Below are positions 40,595 to 51,500 of a DNA stretch of 64,000 nt, piece after piece. Source of the DNA: Micrococcales bacterium (GTDB lineage: Bacteria > Actinomycetota > Actinomycetes > Actinomycetales > Dermatophilaceae); NCBI GenBank assembly GCA_021287075.1, contig JAJTBD010000001.1, positions 215,602 through 279,601 of the forward strand. Direction: 5' to 3'. Under the pieces are notes generated by a model that searched no databases, was not told the DNA's origin, and saw only the letters and a program-made list of their open reading frames with translations. The position numbers were made by a program, and so were the translations under genes. Numbering within the stretch: the stretch's first letter is position 1; each line of letters starts with the position of its first letter.

Positions 40595-41098
40595 GTGCTC
40601 ACAACCCGCCCGACGCGGCCCGATGATCTCCCCGCGCTGTTGCAGTGGACGTCGTCCGCGGCGGATCTCGCCCTCTGGGCTGGCGCGACCATGAGTTGGC
40701 CGCTGACGCTCGCCGCATTGCAGGACACGCTCTCAAGCGGCCCACGGCTCGGCCGGACGTCCTGGACCGCCGTCAGGTCAGGCTCGGACACGCCCGTCGG
40801 ACATTTCAGCCTCACCCTGCTCGACGGCGGTCGCACTGTCCGTATCGGGCGGATCCTGCTCGACCCGAGGCTGCGCAATCAAGGGCTTGGCCTCCAGCTC
40901 ATCCGATCGGCTATCAGCGCCGCCGACGCCACTGGCGCGAAAACCCAGACGCTGGCCGTCCTCGAGGGCAACGACCGCGCCGCGCACATCTATCTGAGCC
41001 ATGGCTTCGAGCCCACAGGTGAGACAACGGTCGTGCCGGTCGAAGGGGTTGGCTGGACCAGCATCGAGATGTCCCGACCAGCCCCCGGTCGACTCTAA
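40595..41098 (+). CDS. GNAT-family N-acetyltransferase
   Basis: 167 residues. The GNAT fold is shown by the acetyl-CoA loop LDPRLRNQGLGLQLI (Arg/Gln-x-x-Gly-x-Gly/Ala type) and the end motif AAHIYLSHGFEPTGE. The target is unknown; the fit to RimJ/RimL or small-molecule acetylases is open. The start is uncertain: GTG at 40595 or TTG at 40577, neither with a good ribosome binding site. It follows the atypical stretch and may have arrived with it. Confidence 0.75.
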   Translation: MLTTRPTRPDDLPALLQWTSSAADLALWAGATMSWPLTLAALQDTLSSGPRLGRTSWTAVRSGSDTPVGHFSLTLLDGGRTVRIGRILLDPRLRNQGLGLQLIRSAISAADATGAKTQTLAVLEGNDRAAHIYLSHGFEPTGETTVVPVEGVGWTSIEMSRPAPGRL

Positions 41099-41206
41099 GG
41101 CTCAGGCTATATCGAGTGGAAAGTTGCCGTGCCCACAGTTCGTCTCTGTAGGTCGCATGTTCGCATTTCCATTCTGCTGCAACGGGTTTCGGATGCTGCA
41201 GGTCAG

Positions 41207-41626
41207 CTATGACGCTCGATCCCGACGCATCCCATCAACAGCCTCCATGAGGCGCCCGATCTCGTCGTCGGTCAGGTTCGCGAGCAGCTCCGGCAGCTCG
41301 TCGACGTCGAGTGGCCGTTGTCTGGTGGGCTCGCCGGCACGACGGTGGGTGACGCCATCCACGGTCACCGTGGTGTGGGTGGCCGCGCCGTCGTCGTCCC
41401 GGCTGTGGCGAGCCACGGTCAGGCTCTGGAGGAAGTGCGAACTTGGTGATGTCGACGTCCAGTGGTGGCCCATCGCCACGTCGACCGGCCGCACCGGCAG
41501 CTCGTCGGTGGTGTGCATGTGCTCCCACCCGGTGCTGCGCTTGCGCCACAGAGCCCAGGCGTCACCGCCCAAGCCCTCGCTCGTGGCGCGGATGCAGCCA
41601 GCCTCCAACCTCCAGTGCGCTTGAGG
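41207..41626 (-). pseudogene. Arylamine N-acetyltransferase, C-terminal fragment
   Basis: About 139 codons match the C-terminal half of arylamine N-acetyltransferases (WRLEAG, LWRKRSTGWEHMHT, MGHHWTSTSPSSHF, GEPTRQRPLDVDELPELL). The N-terminal half with the catalytic Cys and its His/Asp partners is missing. The homologous frame begins with the codon directly after the TGA of the upstream uvrA-like gene and in the same frame, so the break point coincides with that stop. No proper start codon or ribosome binding site exists; the best is a TTG at 41608. It is presumed inactive. Confidence 0.75.
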
Positions 41627-44020
<2,394 letters not shown>

Positions 44021-44103
44021 GGGGGCTCCATCGGTGAGGGGACGGACAGATCGTACGGCCGCCTGGCCCGCAGGCACATCGTCGCAGGTCCGATGCCCAG
44101 GCC

Positions 44104-44442
44104 TCACCCGGCCCGCAGCCGCTTGACCCTCGACACCTCGACCTCATAGCGGCTCGCAGGCCCACCGGAGGTCTTGAAGAAGCGCCGGCGCAGGGCGCCG
44201 CTGACCTCGAGGACATCGCCCACGGCATACCGGCTCGCAAAGGCACGAGTGCGCGCCGACCAGCAGGCCAGGTCGATCGTGTCGACGGACGGGCCGCGTG
44301 AGCCCGGCGGCCGGTCGACCACCAGCCGCAACGTCACCAGCTCATCGCCGCTGGGCAGGGTCCTCGTCTGGGGTGCGGCGCTGAGGTGCCCCACCAGCTC
44401 CACCGTGTTGCGTGCCTCCACGTCGCTCTCGCCAACGCCCAT
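44104..44442 (-). CDS. Single-stranded DNA-binding protein paralogue
   Basis: 112 residues comprising only an OB fold (NTVELVGHLSAAPQTRTLPSGDELVTLRLVV, shown here only to name the SSB fold region, residues about 12-42). It lacks the acidic C-terminal tip through which housekeeping SSB recruits partners, so it is probably an accessory SSB of the actinobacterial SsbB kind. The ATG has GGAGGATGAG just upstream. A 123-bp gap separates it from the HMG-CoA reductase gene, which runs in the same direction. Confidence 0.83.
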   Translation of the reverse strand: MGVGESDVEARNTVELVGHLSAAPQTRTLPSGDELVTLRLVVDRPPGSRGPSVDTIDLACWSARTRAFASRYAVGDVLEVSGALRRRFFKTSGGPASRYEVEVSRVKRLRAG

Positions 44443-44565
44443 CTCATCCTCCGTCCACGGGTGTGTGCGCCCAGCCTCCGCCCGGGCGGAGCTCAGCCGT
44501 CAGGGCCCGGTCAGATCCTGTGGACAGTCGCCTCAGCGCCCACGCCGCTGTGGACAGCCGGGCCG

Positions 44566-45741
44566 TCAGCGGTTGCGGCCGAACTCCTCGTGGCTGGTCA
44601 CCCAGTCGCCCGCCAGCACCGCGCTCGAGAGCGAGACCTCCCCGGCCAGCACCACAGCCGCGCAGATCTCCGCGAGCTTGGCGGCCTTGCCCGGCCCGGC
44701 GCACCCGAGCATCTCGAGGCACTCCCGCTGCGTCGGCAGGCCGGTCCCGCCGCCCACCGTCGCGACGATCAGGGCAGGCAGGGTGATCGACCAGTAGTAG
44801 TCACCCGAGTCGAGCAGCTGGGAGTAGACGATGCCCGAGTGCGACTCGGCGACATTGGCGACGTCCTGACCGGTGGCGATGAACAGCGCCGTGAGCCCGT
44901 TGGCGGCATGGGCGCCGTTGTTGGAGGCGCCCGCGAGGAAGGAGCCGACCTGGCTGATCTGCCTGTGCCGGAACAGATCCGACGGAGAGACGTGCATGAT
45001 CTCCTCGAGCACATCCGCCTTGAGCACCGCCTCGGCGACGACGCGTTTGCCCCTCGTGTGGATCGTGTTGATCTGGGAGTGCTTCTTGTCGGTGTCGATC
45101 GCCCCGGACAGGACATAGCGCGGGTGGTCGGGATGGTTGTCCCGGATCCACTCGCACGCCGCCCAGGTCGCGCGCCCGACCATGTTCTGGCCGGCGGCGT
45201 CACCCGTCGCGTAGTCGAAGCGCAGATACCGAAGCGGCCCCACGGCATACTGCTCGATCTCGATCAGCCGCCCGATGCGGGTGGTGCGCTGCGCCGCCTC
45301 GGCGATCTGCTCGTGGTGCTCCTGCACCCACTCGCCGAAGTCGCGCGCCGCGAGCGCGCTCTCGAGGACGAAGACGGGGGCCCGCTGCATCCGGTCGTCC
45401 ACGACCGTCGCCCGCACTCCCCCTGACTCGCTCAGCGCCCGCATCCCCCGGTTGTAGCTGGCCACGAGGGTCCCCTCGCTCGTCGCCAGCGGCACATAGA
45501 ACTCCCCCTGCGCGTGCTCCCCGTCGATGAGCAGTGGCCCGGCCAGCCCCATCGGCACCTGGGCGACCCCCATGAAGTTCTCGACATTGCCCCGCATCTG
45601 GGCCGGGTCGCCGGAGAAGCTCCCGACGTGGTCCAACGACGCGCCGGTATGCCGTGTGGCGAACTCGCGTCGCCGGCTCGCCATCTCGGCGGTGTAGTCG
45701 TCTGCCCTGTCGCGCGGCACCCGTCGCTGCGCTGCCTCCAT
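44566..45741 (-). CDS. Hydroxymethylglutaryl-CoA reductase (class I, NADPH)
   Basis: 391 residues covering the catalytic domain only, with no membrane anchor. The active-site residues are present: Glu89 in ATSEGTLVAS, Lys219 in IDTDKKHSQIN, Asp293 in GQDVANVAES and His384 in VTSHEEFGR. It reduces HMG-CoA to mevalonate. No other mevalonate-pathway gene is in the window. The ATG at 45741 has GGAGG 8 nt upstream and is preferred over 45873. It is divergent from yjjI with 97 bp between. Confidence 0.93.
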   Translation of the reverse strand: MEAAQRRVPRDRADDYTAEMASRRREFATRHTGASLDHVGSFSGDPAQMRGNVENFMGVAQVPMGLAGPLLIDGEHAQGEFYVPLATSEGTLVASYNRGMRALSESGGVRATVVDDRMQRAPVFVLESALAARDFGEWVQEHHEQIAEAAQRTTRIGRLIEIEQYAVGPLRYLRFDYATGDAAGQNMVGRATWAACEWIRDNHPDHPRYVLSGAIDTDKKHSQINTIHTRGKRVVAEAVLKADVLEEIMHVSPSDLFRHRQISQVGSFLAGASNNGAHAANGLTALFIATGQDVANVAESHSGIVYSQLLDSGDYYWSITLPALIVATVGGGTGLPTQRECLEMLGCAGPGKAAKLAEICAAVVLAGEVSLSSAVLAGDWVTSHEEFGRNR

Positions 45742-45838
45742 GGCCCCCGCCTCCGTCCTCGCCTGCTGCGGTGGGCCGATCCTTCCACGGGCGTGGCGAG
45801 GAGGGGGCTCGAGCAGGAGTACCTTTCTAAGGGTGGAC

Positions 45839-47386
45839 ATGACGCAGTTGCAGCACGACGCCCAGCAGATCATCGCCGGCCCCGGGCTCGGCTACGACCA
45901 GCGGCTGCGCCGCCTGGCCGCCCTCGCCCTGTCGGCGATGCCCTATCCCGCCCTCTCCCCCGCCTGTGCCGAGGCCCTGGAGAAGCGCGTTGTCTGCGAC
46001 ATGTACGAGGGCAACACCCCCTTCACACCGCGCTATGTCCTGCCCGACTACGCCAAGGCACTGCGTCAGGGATCACGCCATCTCGAGCTGGCCCCTCCGG
46101 AGGACCTCGACGACGCCCTGAGCTTCCTGACGATCCTCTATGGCCACGTCCCCTCGGTGACCACCTACCCCGTCTATCTCGGCGACCTCGACGCGCTGCT
46201 GACCCCCTACATCGCCGATGACATCAGCGACGACGAGCTCGACCGCAAACTGCGCCGCTTCTGGGTCCAGCTCGACCGGCTGCTGCCCGACGCCTTTGTC
46301 CACACCAACCTCGGCCCAGCCGACTCCCGGGCAGCCCGCTCGATCCTGCGCGTGGAGCGCTCCCTGCGCCAGGTGGTCCCCAACATCAGCCTCAAGGTCG
46401 ACCCTGACGTCACGCCCGATGACCTCGTGCTCGACGCTGTCACAACGGTTTTCGAGACCGGCAAGCCCCACTTCGTCAATCACCCGATGATGGTCGGCGA
46501 CCACGGCGAGGCCTATGCCGCCGTGTCCTGCTACAACTCCCTCAAGGTCGGCGGCGGGGCGCACACCCTCACCCGCCTCAACCTCAAGGAGGCCGTCCTG
46601 CGCCACGACGGCGGCCTGGATGACTTCCTCACCACGACTCTCCCCCACTACATCGAGCTGACCTGCGAGCTCGCCGAGGCGCGCATCCGCTCGCTGGTCG
46701 AGGACCAGCGCTTCTTCGAGCAGAGCTTCCTCGCCCAGGAGGGCCTGGTCGACATCGACCGCTTCTCGGCGATGATCGGTCTCTTCGGCCTGGCCGAGGC
46801 CGTCGACCACCTCATGGAGCGCGAGGCGCCCGGTGCCCGATACGGCCACGACGAGCAGGCCAACCAGGCGGCATACCGCATCACGCAGCGGTGCGCGGAG
46901 CTCGTGGCGAGCCGCCCCCTCCCCTACTGCGAGGGCGGCGCCGGCCACGGCTACCTGCACTCCCAGGGCGGGATCGACCTCGACGAGGGCGTCACCGCCG
47001 GCACCCGCATCCCCGTCGGCGAGGAGCCGTCGATGCGCGAGCACATCACCGTGTGCGCGCCGCACCACCGCCTCTTCGCGGCCGGCATCAGCGACATCTT
47101 CCACGTCGACGAGACCGCCGTGCGCAACCCCCAGGCGATGGTCGACATCATCAAGGGCGCCTTCGCGGTTGGCATGCGCGACTTCACCTTCAACCTCGAC
47201 TCCAACGACTTCATCCGCATCACCGGATACCTCGTGCGCAAGTCCGACCTGGTCGACATCGACGAGGCGGGTGCGCGGCACTCCAGCGACTACCTCGCCG
47301 CCGGGTCGGAGCGCACCTTCCACCTCACCGAGCGCGCCGTGAAGCGTGTGATGGCCCATGAGCTCGCGCCGCGGCCTGGTCGCTGA
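45839..47386 (+). CDS. yjjI: YjjI-family glycyl-radical enzyme
   Basis: 515 residues. It resembles the YjjI family of glycyl-radical enzymes, whose reaction is unknown. The glycyl-radical loop is FIRITGYLV, with the radical-bearing residue at Gly463, and a candidate thiyl cysteine is Cys231 in VSCYNSLKVGG. The radical is destroyed by oxygen, so the enzyme must act without oxygen. The activating enzyme gene follows with a 29-bp overlap. The ATG has AAGGGTGG close upstream. TTTCTAAGG just before it may be part of the promoter. Confidence 0.88.
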   Translation: MTQLQHDAQQIIAGPGLGYDQRLRRLAALALSAMPYPALSPACAEALEKRVVCDMYEGNTPFTPRYVLPDYAKALRQGSRHLELAPPEDLDDALSFLTILYGHVPSVTTYPVYLGDLDALLTPYIADDISDDELDRKLRRFWVQLDRLLPDAFVHTNLGPADSRAARSILRVERSLRQVVPNISLKVDPDVTPDDLVLDAVTTVFETGKPHFVNHPMMVGDHGEAYAAVSCYNSLKVGGGAHTLTRLNLKEAVLRHDGGLDDFLTTTLPHYIELTCELAEARIRSLVEDQRFFEQSFLAQEGLVDIDRFSAMIGLFGLAEAVDHLMEREAPGARYGHDEQANQAAYRITQRCAELVASRPLPYCEGGAGHGYLHSQGGIDLDEGVTAGTRIPVGEEPSMREHITVCAPHHRLFAAGISDIFHVDETAVRNPQAMVDIIKGAFAVGMRDFTFNLDSNDFIRITGYLVRKSDLVDIDEAGARHSSDYLAAGSERTFHLTERAVKRVMAHELAPRPGR

Positions 47387-48215
47387 CACGATCGAGTTCT
47401 CGGCCGTCGACGGTCCGGGCAACCGTTTCGTCGTCTTCCTCCAGGGCTGCACCTTCGACTGTCTCGCCTGCCACAATCCCTACACCATCAACCCCTGCAT
47501 CGACTGCGGGGAGTGCGTGGAGCCTTGTCCCACAGGCGCTTTGGACTTCGATGACCGTGGCAGGGTCCGCTGGGACCCCACCGTGTGCACCGGTGGCGAC
47601 GAGTGCATCCGCGTATGCCGCTATGACTCCACCCCCAAGGCACGTCACCTCGACGTGAGCGACCTGCTCGAGCAGATCCGGCCGGCCGCGCCCTTCCTCT
47701 CGGGGGTGACCGTCTCCGGCGGCGAGGCCACGATGCAGCCCGGCTTCGTCGGCGCGCTCTTCACCGCGCTGGCCGACGACCCGGCGACCCGCGGGCTGAC
47801 GCGCTTCATCGATACCAACGGCGATGCGTCCCGGACCGTGTGGGACGAGCTCGCCCCGGTCACCGAGGGCGTCATGGTCGACCTCAAGTGCCTCGACCCC
47901 AGGATCCACCGAGACATCACCGGCGGCGACAACGACCGCACCCTGGCGGCCATCCCCTATCTGCACAGTCTCGGGATCCTCCACGAGGTGCGGCTGCTGC
48001 TCATCCCCGGCCGCAACGACTCCGAGGCGCTCCTGCGAGCCACCGGCGACTGGCTCGCCCAGATCGACCCCACGATGCGGGTGAAGGTCCTCGGCTACCG
48101 CCCCCACGGCGTGCGCCCTGCACTGCTCCCCCGCCGCGAGGCCACCCCCGAGGAGCGTGAGGGGTATGCCGCGGTGCTAGGAGCCGGCCGCGACCTGCGC
48201 CTGACCGTCGTCTGA
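47358..48215 (+). CDS. yjjW: YjjW-family radical SAM glycyl-radical enzyme activase
   Basis: 285 residues. The radical SAM cluster is CTFDCLACHN (Cys31, 35 and 38, spacing C-x3-C-x2-C). Bacterial ferredoxin-type cysteines follow (CIDCGECVEPCPTG and CTGGDECIRVC), as in glycyl-radical activases. GGEAT is the SAM-binding strand. It installs the radical on YjjI. The 29-bp overlap with yjjI indicates coupled expression. Confidence 0.9.
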   Translation: MSSRRGLVADTIEFSAVDGPGNRFVVFLQGCTFDCLACHNPYTINPCIDCGECVEPCPTGALDFDDRGRVRWDPTVCTGGDECIRVCRYDSTPKARHLDVSDLLEQIRPAAPFLSGVTVSGGEATMQPGFVGALFTALADDPATRGLTRFIDTNGDASRTVWDELAPVTEGVMVDLKCLDPRIHRDITGGDNDRTLAAIPYLHSLGILHEVRLLLIPGRNDSEALLRATGDWLAQIDPTMRVKVLGYRPHGVRPALLPRREATPEEREGYAAVLGAGRDLRLTVV

Positions 48216-48297
48216 CGCGGCGGGGAGTCCTCCCCATTGAGCGAGGGTGGGGCGCCGGATAGTTTGCCCTCGACGGGAATCTCGCAGGGGGTGCACC

Positions 48298-48588
48298 ATG
48301 CCAAAGGTCGACACCAGTGCCATCCGCACTCATGCGGCCGCTGTCAGCGGGCTCGCGGGCCAGCTCGGGCAGATGCAGGACGCGGCCGATGTCGCGGGCG
48401 ACGGTTTCGGCATCCTCCTCGGCTGGCTCCCGGGGGTCATCAACGCTGCCAACGGCGATGTCACCGGGGCCTACCAGCAGGCGCAGCAGGCCCTGACCGA
48501 GACGGCCGCCGGCCTGCGCTCGATGGCGCAGCAGTATGACGACGACGACGCCAACGCGGCCTTCACCCTGCAGGGGATGATGCCGTGA
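48298..48588 (+). CDS. EspC/WXG100-like small secreted protein
   Basis: 96 residues: two helices around a turn (GILLGWLPGVINAANGD), no signal peptide, and the N-terminal phrase VDTSAIRTHAAAVSGLAGQL typical of ESX-associated EspC/DUF2580 proteins. It probably pairs with the N-terminal helical domain of the next gene product for type VII export. The ATG follows GGGGGTGCACC. The stop overlaps the GTG of the toxin gene (GTGA). No ESX core genes are in the window. Confidence 0.75.
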   Translation: MPKVDTSAIRTHAAAVSGLAGQLGQMQDAADVAGDGFGILLGWLPGVINAANGDVTGAYQQAQQALTETAAGLRSMAQQYDDDDANAAFTLQGMMP

Positions 48589-51500
48589 GCGCCAACCCCT
48601 ATGTCGCCCAGGCCGGTGAGCGCTCCTGGCATGCCGGGCTGGGGATCGTCGACTCGGGCGCGTCGACGGTCGAGGCCCTCTGCTCGCACAACTGGGTCGA
48701 CGCCGCCCTCTCGGGCGTGGGGCTCGTGCTCGACGCGATGGCCGCCGCCAGTGACCCGATCGGCTCGGCGCTGGCGGCCGGCATCGGCTGGGTGATCGAC
48801 CACCTCAACCCCATCAAGGGCTGGTTCGACGAGGTCGCCGGCAACCCGGAGCAGGTCGCCGCCGGCGCGCAGACCTGGAGCAATATCGCCGCCGGCACCC
48901 GCACCGTCGCCGGCGACTGGGCCAGCGGTTTCGGGTCCACGATGGGCACCATGGAGGGCGAGGCGGTCGCCTCTTATGCGGGTTTCGCCGACATGCACAT
49001 CCGCGCGCTCGAGCAGCTGGCCAACGCCGCCGCCGGCATGCAGAACTCGGTCACCGTCGCCGCGGGGCTCGTCGGCTTCGTCCATGGCTTCCTGCGCGAC
49101 GTCCTCTCCCAGCTCGTCGGTGCAGCGATATCCTGGGTCGCCGAGGCCGTCCTGTCTCTGGGCACCCTCATCCCCTGGATCTGTGAGCAGATCGCCACCC
49201 GCATCGCCTCGATCGTCGGCAAGTGCGAGCGCTACATGACCGGGCTGACCCGCTCCGGCAGCAAGCTCAGGAGCCTCCTGTCCGACCTGGGCCAGTGGAG
49301 CCAGAAGGTCAAGGGCATCCTCGGCAAGGTCGACGACGGCGCATCCTCAGCCGGTCGCAACGCCCCCTCCACCGGCGGTGCCTCACCGCGCGGCCCGGAC
49401 CTGCCCGGCTCATCGGCCGCGCGTGAGGCGACCGGCAGCCCGGGCTCTGCGGCCCGTCCCACCTCCGAGATGCCGACGTGCGGCGACCCCGTCGACGTGG
49501 GCACCGGGCATGTCTTCCTCGAGCAGACCGACATCGACCTGCCGGGAGAGCTGCCCCTGCTCCTGGCCCGTCAGCACAACTCCGCCTACCGTCTGGGCCG
49601 CTGCTTCGGGCCGTCGTGGGCCAGCGTGCTCGACGAGCGGATCGAGCTCGACCAGCAGGGTGCGGTCCTCGTCCGCGAGGACGGCTCCCGGCTGATGTAT
49701 GCCGCCTTCGGTGACGACGGCGACGAGCTGCCGCTCACGGGGTCGGCCCGCTGGCCGCTGCGCCGGCTCCGCGAGGACGTCTTCGCCGTGCGCGACCCGC
49801 TGCGCAATCTCACCCGCGTCTATCGGGTGCTCGGCCGTCCCGAGGAGGCCCATCTCGTCGAGATCCGCGACCGCGCTGGCCGCTGGATCCGTTTTGACCG
49901 CACGACCTCGGGCCTGCCGGTCGCAGTCCGCCACCACGGGGGTTATCACGTCCAGGTGCTGACACGGCACGGGCGCGTCACGGCATACCTCCTGCGCGGC
50001 GCGCAAAGCAGCGGCGCGCAAAGCACTGCGCCGCAAGAGATTCGGCTCACCTCCTTTGACTACACCGGCGGCCACCTGACGGGGGTCGTCAACTCCTCCG
50101 GGCTGCCCCTGCGCTTCGCCTATGACGACCAGGGCCGCATGCTCTCGTGGGCGGACCGCATCGGCGCCCGCTACGAATACCACTACGACGAGCAGCACAG
50201 GTGCGTGGCGCAGTCCGCCCCCGACGGCACCATGCGCTACCTCTACGACTACGGCGCACACGATGACGAGTCGGGCCGGCGGGTCACCGTGGCCACCGAC
50301 TCGCTCGGCTACGAGCAGCGCTTCCTGGTCGACGGCGACGGCCACCTGGTCGCCCATGTCGACCAGCTGGGCCACGTGACCGAGCACGCCTACGACGAGA
50401 CGGGCCAGCGCATCGCCACCACTCATGCCGACGGCGCCGTGTCGCGGTGGGAGTTCGACCGATATGGGCGGATGACGCGTCAGGAGCTGCCCGGCGGCGT
50501 GGTGTCCGAGATGGCCTATGACACGGCCGGCTGGCCGGTGCGGATCACCGCCCCTGACGGCACGCGGTCGGTGCAGACCTTTGACGGTCGCGGGCAGGTC
50601 AGCTCTGTCACCGGCCCGGACGGGCTGGTCACGCGCTACACCTATGACCAGCTCGGCAACCTCTCGACCGTCACCGACCCGCTCGGTGGACTCTCGCAGT
50701 TCCGTTGTGACGCAGCGGGTCTGGTCACCGCATCTGTCGACCCGATGGGCGCGGTCACGCACTATGCCCGCGACGTCTTCGGACGGGTCCACACCGTCAC
50801 CGATCCCCTCGGCGCCGTCACGACGCTCGCCTGGAGTGTCGAGGGACGACTCGTCGAGCGCACCAATGCCGACGGCACCACAGAGCGCTGGGACTATGAC
50901 GGGGAGGGCAACCTGCTCGCCCGCACCGACGGTGCCGGCCGGGTCACCCGCTGGGACTACGGCGCCTTTGACGTCGTGACCTCCCAGACCCATGCCGACG
51001 GCACCCAGCTGCGCTACCACTACGACACCGAGCTGCGGCTGGTGCGTGTCGTCAACGAGGGTGGGAGCACATGGGCGTTCGAGCGGGATGCCGCCGGACG
51101 TGTGCTGGAGGAGCGCGACTACGACGGCCGGACCCTGCGATTCGAGCGGGATGCCCTCGGCCGGGTCATCACGCGGACCAACGCCGCAGGACAGACCGTC
51201 CACACGGCATACGACTCCCGTGGCCACGTGGCCCGGACCAGTGCCGACGGGCAGCAGACCAGCTATGAGTACGACGTCATGGGGCGCCTCCTCCGCGCCG
51301 CCGGCCCCGAGGTCGTCCTCGAGCGCTCGCTCGACGCCGCCGGCCGGCCCACCGCCGAGACGGTCGACGGTCGCACGGCCACGTGGTCCTATGACCCCTT
51401 GGGCCGGGTCACCGCCCGCACCACGCCGTCGGGAGCGCAGTCCACGTGGCGCTATGACCTCGCGGGTCGCCCGACCGGGCTCGAGCTGGGCGGCTCGGCC

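Noticed and set aside
49990..50035. Short imperfect repeat GCGCAAAGCA in the Rhs gene
   Set aside because: It encodes a Gln-Ser-Ser-Gly-Ala-Gln linker within the shell. This looks like simple local slippage.
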